DNA of 64,000 nt, taken from contig JAWQEG010003750.1 in the NCBI GenBank assembly GCA_033782935.1, positions 2,501-66,500 of the forward strand. Reading direction: 5' to 3'. The DNA comes from Petrolisthes cinctipes. Lineage: Eukaryota; Arthropoda; Malacostraca; Decapoda; Porcellanidae. The stretch's first letter is position 1; every line of letters starts with the position of its first letter. The notes under the pieces were generated by a model, which saw only the letters and a list, made by a program, of their open reading frames with translations, searched no databases and was not told the DNA's origin. Below, piece after piece: positions 1 to 12,400 of this stretch. The translations under genes were made by a program, and so were the position numbers.

Positions 1-40
<40 letters not shown>
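1..40. repeat. (GA)n microsatellite at the window edge
   Basis: Pure GA from the first base; it may extend outside the window. Confidence 0.97.
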
Positions 41-42
<2 letters not shown>

Positions 43-723
43 TTACCTACACTCCTAGTTTCAGATTTTCGTAAAGGTTATTCCGTCTTTAAACTGATAG
101 AAATAGTAATTGATACTCCTCCACTAGACTTTTCGCTACACCTTTCTTTATCACTCACAGGCTTGAGACTCTTGATTAAGACACCTATTTACAAATTCCC
201 TCTCTTGAGTTGAGACACTTATTCATGTCAGGTGCCACTAGAAATCAGAGTATGGTAATAGCTTGTCCTGTGATGCACTATGCTATGCTTATATATTTCA
301 TCTTTCATACATGGCGTTGAAGTATATACCCGTCTAGAAGTCCCTTGACAACCGTGTTTAGTTTGTGACAAGTAAACAAAAACTCTACAGGCACACCATA
401 TGATTACAATGACCTCTGATGGTACCGGACACGACTTGAAAATCTGACTTTACATCATAATTTTTTTGATATGGTGGATCCCCAACAGCAGAGTTTTGAC
501 AGAATCGAAATATACATCTCCAACAAGTGATTGTTTCCGAAACACGCTCAGACTTAGTTGACACCCACTTCTAGAAAGACAGTCCAGGTGTAACGTATAT
601 TGTGTTAACTCTCTTCGCAATACTTGATACATGATGTTTAAAGCCATTAATTGGAGTTTTGAATTAATATTAAAATGACATACTTCTCTTCTCTTTAAAG
701 TAACATGTAAAGAATATGTGGTG

Positions 724-725
<2 letters not shown>

Positions 726-799
<74 letters not shown>
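726..799. repeat. (TC)n microsatellite
   Basis: Pure, about 37 units. Confidence 0.98.
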
Positions 800-802
<3 letters not shown>

Positions 803-954
803 ATTGGAGAAAATTTGTCGAGTGATACGAGTTTAAAAGGAATCATATCTAACACAGTCGGGGAGGGTAAAGATGATAGTGATATCTTCAAACTGCATCG
901 ATACACACCACTAAATTATTATGATCTACAGTATATTAAGGAAGATAAGGACTA

Positions 955-1160
955 AAGGCAAAGATACTCCCCCAGCATGCTTACCAGTGAAATGTAAAGA
1001 GGGTGAGAGAAGTCCAATATCTTGTCCAATTTCTTTCAAGATGATTAGACACATTGCGTTTGAAGAAGCATAAATCCAACTAAGATGAACAGATGAATGA
1101 CGGTAAAGTGTTCTAGCGATGGGATGACCTGATGTTCATATTATGTAAGACTGAGAGTAC
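955..1160. repeat. Dispersed repeat family E, copy 1
   Basis: AGTGAAATGTAAAGAGGGTG, GATTAGACACATTGCGTTTG and GAATGACGGTAAAGTGTTCT recur in the same order at 1485 and, more diverged, at 50735. Confidence 0.5.
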
Positions 1161-1484
1161 TATGACCGAAAAGGAAACAGACTGAATAACCTCTACATAT
1201 TATATTAAGAAATTTACACATATGATATTGAAACAGTGACAGAGTGTATCACCTTATTTACAACCGTTATATGAAGACAGGAGTTCACATATTGGGTTGA
1301 TAAATATGAATCTTTAGTTCTAATATAGATTAGTATCATAAGAATAGAGTACTGGAACTGGGATAATCATACGTTTGTTTCTATATGTTTTGTTATGAAT
1401 ACAGTTTTATGCAATTATTATCTTCCTCATGTAAGGTAGCACCATGTATTTTATTATGTATTGAGAAAGATGAGGACTGATATT

Positions 1485-1670
1485 AGGCAAGGAGCCCTAC
1501 CATGTCCCTACCATGCAGCGAAATGAGAAAAGAGTGAAAGAGGTCCAAAAGCATGACCCATTCGTTCAAGATGCTAGACACATTGCGTCTGAAGGAGGGA
1601 GGACAAGTCGTATATAGTAAGGGGGAAAGATAGATGACGGTAAAGTGTTCCAGAGCTGACCAGGTAAGTA
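1485..1670. repeat. Dispersed repeat family E, copy 2
   Basis: AAAAGAGTGAAAGAGGTCCA, GATGCTAGACACATTGCGTC and AGATGACGGTAAAGTGTTCC follow copy 1 at about 520 bp in the same orientation. Confidence 0.5.
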
Positions 1671-2227
1671 TATACATGAAAGACGGAGAGTACCGGTTGC
1701 CTCTTGCATTGAGAAGTTGGACAGAAAATGAGTGAGACTGAGTATGTTAAGGCAAGTAAACGTTTTCTTACGGTAACAACAATAGTATATAATAATTAAC
1801 AAATATAATCCCTTAAAGAGAATCAGTAGGTAAAGATGAAATTTGACTTCGTTGAAAGATTCCATCTCTTCTTTTTCTTCACCCCCTTCCTTCTCCTCCT
1901 CCTCCTCCTCCTCTACCATTTCTCTTTCATCATTTCATCAGTACCTTCCATTTAGCATACTCCTCTTCTTCTCCCTCTTGTCTTCTTGTTCTTCCCCGCC
2001 TCCTCCTCCTCTTTCACTTCATCACTCACGTCTTTCCTCCTCCTCCTCCTCCTCCTACTCGTCGTTCTTCCCAGCCAGACTATAATCATGATGCTCCCTC
2101 CCCCGTCCCTCCTTTCTTCTGTTCCTTCGTATCCCCCACTACCCCTACCCTTCCTTCCTTCCTTCTTGCTTCATGTCCTCAATTATCCTTCTCCACTCGT
2201 CTCTTTCCCTTCACCCAATTTCCACTC

Positions 2228-2401
<174 letters not shown>

Positions 2402-2534
2402 TTCACATACATCCCAGTTCACTGATACACATAAACATACGTTGTGTACACATCACTCTTCATTCACAGTGCCTTAATAACTATTTTAAAATCGATAGGA
2501 TTTAAGCACCAATAACTATACTCCATTCGCATAA

Positions 2535-2730
2535 CCTGACGAAAATGTCCCGTCTCCCTCATTAAATTTCTTATCTTTATCGGTAAATGTATTGCAATCC
2601 AAGACAATATACAGTATGTCAATAGATTTACACAGCTATTTACTTACGTGCAATTGATAAACATTGGAATATATGCGAAACCTGCATCTAAGGTCATACT
2701 AGTCAGAAGGGAATGGGTGCTTTTTCTCCA
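2535..2730 (-). mobile_element. MITE family B copy
   Basis: Left end CCTGACGAAAATGTCCCG; interior ATCGGTAAATGTATTGCAAT and GATAAACATTGGAATATATG are the reverse complement of the family interior. The right end is degraded. Confidence 0.6.
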
Positions 2731-3692
2731 CGATAGTAATACACACCATGACTAACCAACCCAATGCCGTGTTGTCGCCTCACACTCTGAACGTCCTTGG
2801 CCTAATTCCTATGTCCTCGATTCTCACCTTACTCCCTCTTCCCCATCCTCTAATCTCGACTGTATTAAGTGGTAAAATACTGAGCCTGAACACCTCCCCA
2901 GGGCAATCAACTGATGGGGCTAATCAGGCGGCCCCCTGTCGCGTCCCTCCCTGCCTCTCTCCCTGCCCCTTGCTTCGCTTAGATCTCCCCGTCCAACTCA
3001 TCCCTTGTTAAGTTCCGCCCCCTTTCCAACACTTTCCTTCTCCACTCACCCAACCACTATCCACAGAACTCTCTTAAAGGAAATGTTACTCTCTTGTGAT
3101 CAGAGTGTGGAGCAAACTATTGACTGTTCCAATCTATGTTATAAAACAGATCTTCTAGACATATACTTAGTCATTCTGTTTCCTGGTCTAGTTTGGAGGA
3201 TATAGTAGCCCCCTAATTTGACCACAGGTGAGTATCCCCTTAATTCCCTGTTATCACCCCGCCTATTCTGCACCGCCCCGCCTCGCCCCGCCCCTTCCCA
3301 CCCCGCCACCTTCAACCCTTTGCACGACCCCGCCCCTTCTTCCTCACTCCTCCCCGCCCGGTTCATTACCTGAGTCGCCCCAGTCTGCTCCCTTTCCTCG
3401 GTCTTTGTGTACTGTGCCTCAGGAATATTCGTGGCCAAGTGGTTTGTGCGCTCCTCTCCCAAGCGGATACACAGACTCCTTCACTCACCACCTATAGTCA
3501 CTCTAAGTATTAACACAACAAGGTGATTACAAGCATCAACATTTTTTTTAGCCTAGGTGGTATGCATAACTTTAAATTAATTTTAATGTAGACCAAGCCT
3601 GATTATCCTAAGCATTTACACAACATAGTGATTATTTACAAGCCTTTACTAAAACTCCATAAACACAGGAATTTATGTAACATTTCTACTTA

Positions 3693-3830
3693 ACGGGGAG
3701 CTTTCTTGACGGTAGACTGAAACACTTCTGATTCCTACAAACGTTTTCACTAAACTTAGACCCCTAATACTATCAGCAAGGTCGTCTGCTCTTGACGTAA
3801 TTTCAAGGAATTATAGCCTCCAAATACCAA
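3693..3830. mobile_element. Palindromic MITE family A copy, diverged
   Basis: ACACTTCTGATTCCTACAAA at left; CAAGGTCGTCTGCTCTTGAC and TTTCAAGGAATTATAGCCTC at right. It borders a CT microsatellite. Confidence 0.5.
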
Positions 3831-3834
3831 GAAG

Positions 3835-3838
<4 letters not shown>

Positions 3839-3888
<50 letters not shown>
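3839..3888. repeat. (TC)n microsatellite
   Basis: Pure, about 25 units, bordering a family A copy. Confidence 0.97.
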
Positions 3889-3890
<2 letters not shown>

Positions 3891-5029
3891 TAAGGATTTT
3901 AACTGAAGGGGGGAACCCGTGCATTTTCATCAGTTCAAGAAAAATGCAAAGGAGTGAGAAAACGAGATCCATTAATGAAGTGGGACAGCGAGAATTGCCT
4001 AATTATCATACAATGCCGCTTAGCCAGGCAGGTTGTGGCAGCTTTTACCTTACTCGGCCCGGCAATGGAGGGCAATTTCATCAGCATTAGAGTCGTTCCT
4101 CCTTAACTGGCTTATATTTCATTGGTGGAGGCAAGGGTGGTGGGAGGAAGGAGCTCAGAATTTACAGTAAGAGGGGGTAAGTTAGTATGCCGAGGGTGGT
4201 GGGGTGGGGGGAAGGAACATAACATAAAATAAAAGGCAATTGAGGTGTTGTTGTCAGTTCGTATATGGACAATCAATACTCGTACAGCTTGGTGGAAGGA
4301 GGGAGTTCAGGTTTATGGAAGGGATTGGTTACGTGTTGTGAAGGGATCAGTATGTAGTAACCAGTCTGATCCTGAGAGACCATTCCCTTAAGGAGTACAA
4401 ATCAATACAGGAGAGAGTGAAAATGCAAAATATAGGTAGCTGTCTGATTGTGATATTTAAGAAATTCCATGTCATCGGTAAATAAGAGAACATAATTATG
4501 AGGGACTCGTCATGCTTATCTATTATTCCTCATTATTTTGTTTTTCTCTTATTTCCCGTACTAACCTTTTGATGTAGTTCTTGCACGCAACATAATCTCT
4601 TCTTTTTCCCTCCGGCTCCCCTTCATTTGACCAAAGCGAGCATTTATGTCTGTTTTGTAAATGCTGTTCATCATATAGTCTGTGTTTGCTGCTTTTTAAT
4701 AATTTTCTCACGCAGAAATGAACGATTTAGTGTTGAGTGTGAACAAATCACCAAGAGAGATATTCATCCTATTTTGCCAATTAATGTTTCCTACTACCCA
4801 GTGACACCCAAAGGTTTACGTGTAGCGGCTGAGGCTGTGTTTCCCCTTCATCTGTTTGGAATCCGGCACTCATTTATCCGAGTACTGAATTATACGAGGC
4901 TGAGAGTGTAGGCTATACCATCAGGTTTGCTATACACAAACATATAAATTAGGTCTAATGTCGTTGATTCAATGCCCTGGCTGGCACTGTATATTTGCTT
5001 CGAGGTAGAATTTCCTCATGGATTAATTA

Positions 5030-5145
5030 TTGGAGGGCTTTTGATTCCTCCAAACTATAGCCAGGAAACAGAAGACCTTAGTGGTAGTAATTTAGGATCT
5101 GCTTCCAGGCACAGATTAATTAAAGGAATCAATAACTCTCCAATA
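5030..5145. mobile_element. Palindromic MITE family A copy
   Basis: Left arm GGAGGGCTTTTGATTCCTCC, then CTATAGCCAGGAAACAGAAG; right arm TTAAAGGAATCAATAACTCT. Inner arms are preserved. Confidence 0.6.
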
Positions 5146-5204
5146 CACCAACAATTGCGTCATTTAACCCCATACTGTCAAATTTACATGCCACCCCATC
5201 TTAA

Positions 5205-5570
5205 CCCTTGCCATCCTTCCTTCCTATACCCCCTACTCATATTTACCTTCCTGCATAACCCCTATCCTCCTTATCTCCCACCACCACATGTCCTCTATCC
5301 TTCCTATCTCTCACCCCCACCACATACATACCCTCTATCCTTCTTATCACATCCACCCATATTTACCTTCCTACATATCCTTCCAATCACCCACCACCAC
5401 CACCACCACCACATACATACCCTCTATATCCTTCTTATCACATCCACCCATATTTACCTTCCTACATATCCTTCCAATCACCCACCACATACATACCCTC
5501 TATCCTTCTTATCGCCTCCATCCATATTTACCTTCCTGCATACATATCCTTCCTATCACCCACCACCACC
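5205..5570. repeat. ~75-90-bp minisatellite, about four units, with CCA runs
   Basis: Units such as TACCCTCTATCCTTCTTATC followed by ATCCACCCATATTTACCTTC and CTACATATCCTTCCAATCAC, spaced by variable CCA repeats. Confidence 0.8.
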
Positions 5571-8394
5571 ACCGCCGCCACCGCCCTCGTCTGCGTGTCA
5601 GGCTGCTCATCACCCGGTTACCTCAGAGCTGCCGGGAAGCGCTGAGGTAATTGCTTAGGACACGCCACCCTGCACACACCCGCCTCAACAGCAGTATTAA
5701 GACTCGTGGCTGATGGCGGATTAAATAATTAAGACCTAATGATGTGCAGAAAAATACACTGGGAATATAAATAAAAAAAATATCTATATAACGGGGAGGA
5801 AGGGGTTGGTGTTCTGGCGACAAGGATCAAGTTTATAAGTACATGGATAAAAACTAGAGGGGAAAGAAGGCATCTAGAGGAAATTTAAGGAATCTAAGAA
5901 TCTTACTAAGCCTGTCAACTCTGGGACACTTCGGCCATCCATCTTTCACCCCATTTCTATGTCGTATGTCTTTTCAAATGCAATGAGTTTAAGCATTTGG
6001 AACAGAATTGGACATGATTTGGACCCCTCTTGCTTATTGATTGTCATACCACTTCCTCATTATTGATTAATTGGAATGAACTGATGGGTAAGATATACAT
6101 AAAAGCAAAAGTAATTGGAATTCTGTGTGTGACAATGGTCTAATATTATTGATGAGTTATAATAGAAGAATAAAAACAACATTAGGACAGATGCTAGGGT
6201 GGATAAGACCTTGATCTAATGAAAAAAACAAAAAAAATCAGACAAAATTACATTCAAGCTTCTTCTGCTCGTACCCGTTCCCCTTGGCATGACAATTGGT
6301 AGGCTGCTATTGAGGGTAATAATTTTGGTCTGTCGTCCATATTCAAGAACACAGTCATTTTGTGCCGGAAGGTATCATAGCCAGTCGTTGGTAAATTTCA
6401 TCATATGTTGGAATGTCTGAGTCCAGCTGCAACTGAAAATATTGCCATAAATTGATCTTGTATAAAACTAAAGTACAGTGCAAGAGGTCATGGCTATTGT
6501 GACACAGTGGGAAATATTCACCTGTACCTCATAGTAGGCCATACTGATGCATAAAATGATACTGTTGTTGTAACTTACCCTACACAGTTTCCTTCCACCA
6601 TTTGCTGCTCATAATCATATCATATTTGAGTGTTCAAATAGCCTGACTATGCAGATGGACCAATAATTATACTGACAAAAAAAAAAAAAAAAAAAAATAT
6701 TGCCAAAAATACGAATGAGTTTGCTGTTAGCATGTACGGTGTTGGTGATGAGAGACTAAACGAGGTGTGATGTGTGACTGACAGGATATTATTCTTGAAC
6801 TCGTACAATCATCTTGGCTAATCTGATACAAACAATATTATAAACATTATCTATTTCGCCACGAAGCATTTGCCATTTTACCTGTTCCCTTAAATTGTGA
6901 TATCTGGTATCCAAGGGCAATACATTTTGAATTCACTCTGACACGAAGCTCTCATGGACTGAATCTCTGAAGTAAATGACAGAATATTTGCTACTTGAGC
7001 TTCTGATGAAACTGGAAACAGTAATTTTTATGAGACAGTAACATAATGGGAAGAAATATAAATATTTCATGAAAAACTGGGGAATTATTTCAGACTTGTA
7101 CCAATTATATCATGATTATTGCCATGATAATTTGCATCGTATGGTACAAACATAGTCAGAGTAAACATTCTTGAACCATAATTGACTTATAATTGATCAT
7201 ACTCTAGTCAACTCTCATGGATTTTATTGCATGGCTTAATTACGGTACAAATGTAAAGCATTATAGCTAAGGGAAACTCCGTTTTATGTGGACTGAAGTT
7301 ACCCCTCTCCTTCTTTATTTCTCCATTCCCTCCGACCCAGCAGAGAATCACAGCACCCACTCACCCCACTTTCACCTACCCTCAAGTGCCCTCCTAGAAT
7401 TCGACCGTAAAGACTCTCGGTCAAAGGTAAAAAGTGAACACTATTTGAGCGGCGCGACTGGCTATGCCGCGGCATCCCATAAGACTGGTATCCCCTTTAT
7501 TTAGCTGAGAAAATTGTCCCTTACGGACTCGGCTACTCGGCGCTCCCTGCTACTCCCTGGCTCCTCCTCCTCAGCTAATGTGGTCCATGTTTACACTGTA
7601 CAATTAGTGTTACAAGATCATCTGACACCAGCTACCAGGAACAAGCGTTTGTGCCAGTGTCAGGAGCCACCACAGGTGGGGAGAAGGGGCGTGAATCATG
7701 TGGGCCTCGGAGATTGCAAGAGCGTCTGCATTTGAGAAGGAGGAAGAAAAGGAGAACTTCAAAGGAGTACAAAGTGGTTCAAACAGAAACAGATCAATTG
7801 TCTCTTATTGGGTTGATTGTCTTTTATTATATGTGATTGTATGTGTATAAGGAAAATAATAGTAAAATAGAAAGCTCTTCCCCGACAACTACAACAGAAG
7901 CTGGCAGGAAGTATTATGCTCGAGATTATTATAAAGTGATTCATAAACGTCTAGATTATATTACATTATTGATTATTTACAATATTGTTCAAGAAGACGT
8001 TATTGGATTAAATAAACAAAAAAGGTTACCCGATCGTTTTTAGGCAATTATCGTTAGCGATATTTACAAGATTAATTTGAGGTAATGATACGAATTTTTA
8101 GATAATTCTATCGATTACAATATAAGCTTCCATTAGATCTCTATTTCAGCCTTACTTATAGCTTGAGTACGTTTGTTTCTCTTATTTGCTCTTCGCAGGT
8201 TTGATCACGATCCCCAGGTCATCCTTTTGGCTATTCTGTACCGCACATTTAAATTTGTTCTTTATCTCAGTAAGGTAAACAGAACACTACACAGATGAGT
8301 TGTGTATAATACTAATGGCTATTCCAAGGATACCTATTGATTTCTTTGGAGTTTATACCACTCTAATACATTCCTGATTCGAGAATGTGTATAT

Positions 8395-8396
<2 letters not shown>

Positions 8397-8466
<70 letters not shown>
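8397..8466. repeat. (CA)n microsatellite
   Basis: Pure, about 35 units; a short second run lies at about 8499-8515. Confidence 0.97.
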
Positions 8467-8468
<2 letters not shown>

Positions 8469-8730
8469 AGAGATGATTTTTGCGAGGTGGAAGGTAGCAC
8501 ACACACACACACACATCATTCCCAATCAAACTACCTAACAATAACCACTGCCGCTAGTGGGGGAGTGCTTTTGAAGGAGAGACAAATAAAGTGTTGCATC
8601 TCATAGTTACCTAAAAGATCCATTCATTCTGTGAAGATTAATTAATTATCATCAGTTGAGCTTCAGCAATAGTTCACTGGAACGGTTGTGATTTTTGCAT
8701 CTGTCTGAATGTCGCAATTCTCCTGAGATG

Positions 8731-9037
8731 TGAATGAATGAATGAAGGAAGCAAATAATAAATGAATGAATGAATAAATTGGATGGGTGAATGGATGAAT
8801 TGGAGAATGAATGAATGAATGAATGAAGAAAATAATAAATCAATAAATGAATGAGTGAATGAATGAATTGGATGGGTGAATGGATGAATTGTTGAATGAA
8901 TGAATGAAGAAAATAATAAATCAATGAATGAATGAATTGGATGGGTGAATGAATGAATAAATGAAGAAAATAATAAATCAATAAATGAATGAATGGATGA
9001 ATTGGATAGTTGAATGAATGAATAAAGGTCTAAATGA
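8731..9037. repeat. GAAT-rich compound tandem repeat
   Basis: Runs of GAAT alternate with AATTGGATGGGTGAATGGAT and GAAGAAAATAATAAATCAAT in roughly 80-bp units, giving open minus-strand frames that are not genes. Confidence 0.85.
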
Positions 9038-9220
9038 ATGTGTGGTAAGGTCGTCGTTCCTGACAGCGCCACACGAATGACCTTTTGCCTCCGGATAAAG
9101 GAAAATTCTGAAAAAGGAGTTGTGGGCAGATTTATACACAATAATTATTCGAGACAAAAAGAAGAAAGAGCGCTCGGTAAAATAAAAGTGTTAACCCAAG
9201 GACGACACAAGAAGGGAGGG

Positions 9221-9239
9221 ATGAATTTGGCGAGGTAAA

Positions 9240-9276
<37 letters not shown>

Positions 9277-9428
9277 AAAAGTTATGAATTTGGCGAGGTA
9301 AAATACACACACACACACACACACACACGTTAAAAGTTATGAATTTGACCGTCGATGGCAACACACACACACACACACACACACACGTTAAAAGTGATGA
9401 ATTTGACGGTCGATGGCAACACACACAC
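9221..9428. repeat. Composite array: unique unit plus CA microsatellite, four copies
   Basis: ATGAATTTGGCGAGGTAAAA or ATGAATTTGACSGTCGATGG is followed by a (CA)n tract and GTTAAAAGTKATG, four times. The microsatellite has been amplified together with its flank. Confidence 0.85.
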
Positions 9429-9560
9429 CACGCTACCCTCCTCCATCTCTTCCTTTTTCCTCCATATTTCCATTTTCTACTTTTGCTTTATTTTTTTTCC
9501 TTTTCCTCTTCCTCCTCATTTGTTGTTGTTGTTGTTAATGTTATTTTTACTGTTATTATT

Positions 9561-9561
<1 letters not shown>

Positions 9562-9599
<38 letters not shown>
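9562..9599. repeat. (GTT)n microsatellite
   Basis: About 12 units within a T-rich tract from 9420. Confidence 0.93.
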
Positions 9600-9922
9600 C
9601 TTCTTCTACTAACTTCTCTACTGCACCCACAACTTCCCATATTCAACTCCTGAGGCCCAAACCCCAGAACTCATTTTTACTATACTTACTCTATCGAAAC
9701 CAACCAGGAATAAATGGGTCAGCAGATGTCTATAGATCCCGAAGAAGATCCCGAAGAATGGATCTAGCTATATGAAGGATGGAAAGTTGTAGAGATAATT
9801 AATATATAGGAGAAGAAGGGATGTGTGAAGTATCTGAGGTGAACAGGAGGAACAGGAGGAACAGGATGAGGAATGATGCAAGGGACCTTCAAAAACAAAA
9901 GACTTAATAAGGGTATAATACA

Positions 9923-10040
9923 GTTTTGGAGCGCCTTGATTCCTCCAGAGTATGCCAGGAAACAGAACTATAGATCAAGAGCGATAATGGTGGATCGTTG
10001 CTTGGAATTTTTTGGAGGAATCAGTTGCTCTATAGATGTA
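9923..10040. mobile_element. Palindromic MITE family A copy (variant right flank)
   Basis: Left arm GCCTTGATTCCTCCAGAGTA then TGCCAGGAAACAGAACTATA; right arm TTTTTTGGAGGAATCAGTTG. The right flank (ACAGTACCAGCATTCTACTA) is shared with the copy at 59270, defining a subfamily. Confidence 0.6.
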
Positions 10041-10340
10041 CAGTACCAGCATTCTACTACTACCCTCTTAATTAATGGTCTTTGAGGGTGAGATTCTTTA
10101 TGACAGGCTACCCAGTCTACTGCACTATATATAGGGTTAGGGAAAATTTAGGAGGAGTATTTATTATTAGCAGAAGAAAGATGGGGAGGAAAAAAATAAA
10201 AAAAAATAGAAAAGACTTGGGAGGAACAGAAGGAATATGAGGAGAAAGTGGTAAAAGAGGATGTAAAGTATATATGGGTCTAATGGGGAATATTTTGGTA
10301 AGAACATGGGTCAGGGAAGGAATGGGGAATATTGAGATGG

Positions 10341-10420
10341 TTAGGTAGGTAGGTAGGTAGGTAGGTGTGTAGGTAGATAGGTGGGTGGGTGGGTAGGTAG
10401 GTAGGTATGTAGGTGTAGGT
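10341..10420. repeat. GGTA/GGTG tetranucleotide tract
   Basis: Imperfect (GGTA)n with GGTG interruptions. Confidence 0.85.
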
Positions 10421-10893
10421 ATAGATGATGTAATATCGTAGGTAGGAATAGGGACAGAATTGATTGAGGTTGCAGGTGGATTACTTAGGTGGAGTGTTGA
10501 GTATTGACGTTATTGAGTACTGAAGTGGATTATACTGAGGTGGAATATTGACTACGGTACTGACTTTTCTTGAATTTTGAGGTGGCAGGTGGAGAACAGA
10601 AAGCCCAACATTGGATAGTTTGTCGAGTCGGGTTGGAGGAGAATAGATCAGTGGATGGATAGTCGTTGGGGGATGAATGGGGGTGGTGGTGGTGGGGATC
10701 GGACCGTGGATAAGACGTTTTGAGATGGGTAGGTGGAGTGCAGCCTGAAGGTGAGAATGAGGGCGGCTTCCCTGCTACTCCTGCTGTGTTATCTACCTCG
10801 TACCGGACACCATTATTCCCAAGTCTCACACGACGTAGGGATAATAAGTCTTCCATAGTGAGTGAGTTTTTTTTTTTTTTTTTTTTTTTTTTT

Positions 10894-11092
10894 CCCTGCA
10901 GAAAATGCCCCGATTCCCTTTTAAGTAATATGGCCATAAATATATATTTTTTTCCCGTACATTCAAGTGTTTATAGGTTGGAGATAAATACTTATTGCTG
11001 TACATTTATGCCGTATTTTGTTTTGGATTGCATTACATAAAACGAATAAGCCAAGTTATAAAATATGGAAGTCAGTACATTTTCGCGTGATA
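10894..11092 (+). mobile_element. MITE family B copy
   Basis: Shares the family ends (CCCTGCAGAAAATGCCCCGA at left, GTCAGTACATTTTCGCG at right) and the interior TACATTCAAGTGTTTATAGG and GGATTGCATTACAT. A 24-base poly(T) run abuts the left end. Confidence 0.65.
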
Positions 11093-11864
11093 AATAAAAA
11101 TATATACATTATGCTCGTTTATTTTTGTAATGTTAGGTTAGGGTAGCGTTGGTTAAGCTAGGAAAGGTTAGGATATACCAAGCCCCCATACACTTATAAC
11201 AAAATGCCAATCTCTGCATCATAAGAGACTTGGGAATATTGCAACCTGAACACGAGAGGGTACATTCGCTGACAAAAGTTTCGCCTCACTCACCAGTTTA
11301 CATTCTGACATCATCAACATTTTGATATGTAACTATACAAACACTTTTATTTCTATCTGTAAAAGATCATAGTAATTAACCTTTGCATCTTTCTTAATAA
11401 TTATGTATAAGGCAAGTTGCTAAATGATAATGAATGGTAGGAGAAGCGATGACACTTATGTCCTCGACTGTATGTTTCGGGTTGACGAGAGAAACTTGAA
11501 TAAAATTATACACTGCTGACACAAATATGCAAAGGTTTTTATACTAATATCCATCTTATACGTACGCCCACCAAAGCATATGTTCAGTCTTACCGATCTA
11601 TGAGAGTATGCGTAAAAGTAGTCTGAATATTAAACCCCTTTAAATAGACAATATCTTATTATGTAAAGGCATTGCAGTCAAAGAATGTTAATAAACTCAC
11701 AAACCATATCTCATACTGAACATAAATAAACCGCCATGAATGATATGCCTTATGAAGGATAATTATATAATTGTATTAAATGAAAGGAAGAAGCAATTGT
11801 GGATGAAAAAAAAAAAATAAGAGATTGATTCAAGGAAGACTATAGTGAGTTTTTGTTTTCTTAT

Positions 11865-12062
11865 CCTGGCGAAAATACACCGATTCCTTCATAATGAATA
11901 TCACCCAAGATGCACGTTTCGCGTACAGTGCATTCCAGTGTTTTAAAGATGCAGGATAAGCACATAGTTGTGTAAAATTGTCATGTTTTTTGTCTTGAAA
12001 TACATTACATTTACCGAAAAAAAAACAAGACTCGAGATGAAGGAGTCAGTATATTTTCGCCA

Positions 12063-12064
<2 letters not shown>
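11865..12064 (+). mobile_element. MITE family B, best-preserved copy
   Basis: The element has ~26-bp terminal inverted repeats: CCTGGCGAAAATACACCGAT at the left, with the matching inverse ending TATTTTCGCCAGG at 12064. The 200-bp interior contains TTTCGCGTAC ... CATTCCAGTGTTT and a CTTGAAATACATTACATTTA block shared by the other copies. A poly(A) run follows directly. No open frame of note. Confidence 0.75.
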
Positions 12065-12094
<30 letters not shown>

Positions 12095-12204
12095 GAAATA
12101 CAGAGAAGAAGCGAGTTCAAACGTTGAGTACTACAACGTAATAGGCAAGCAAAGCAGCGCAGGGCAACAGGCTAGATAGATTATAGAGGGGAAGAAGGAA
12201 GAAT

Positions 12205-12400
12205 GTGCTAGGCCAGAAAGACCTTATACCACAAGGGAGAAGGAGACAAGACAGAGAAGAGGGTCAGCAAGCACGAAAGAAAGAAAAAAAAAAGAAAAAG
12301 AAAAGGAGGGACGGCTGTACAGAGGAAAGAAAAAGGAATGGGTCGGGACCAAAGGGGCGTCCATATCCTCAAAGTATGTGCCACACCTTTGCAAACAGGC
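12205..12400. repeat. Dispersed repeat family D, copy 1
   Basis: CCACAAGGGAGAAGGAGACA, a purine-rich middle, then GGGACCAAAGGGGCGTCCAT and CTTTGCAAACAGG. It shares order with the copies at 43155 and 43565. No TIR or poly(A) signature is clear, so the class is unknown. Confidence 0.5.

Larger units (their letters stand above)
3889..8396. other. Non-genic stretch
   Basis: Holds a GC-richer island at about 3990-4130, a family A copy, the 5.2-kb minisatellite, a poly(A) run at 6677-6697, and mostly AT-rich unique sequence. The 7280-7740 segment is GC-richer without a supported exon. Confidence 0.65.
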
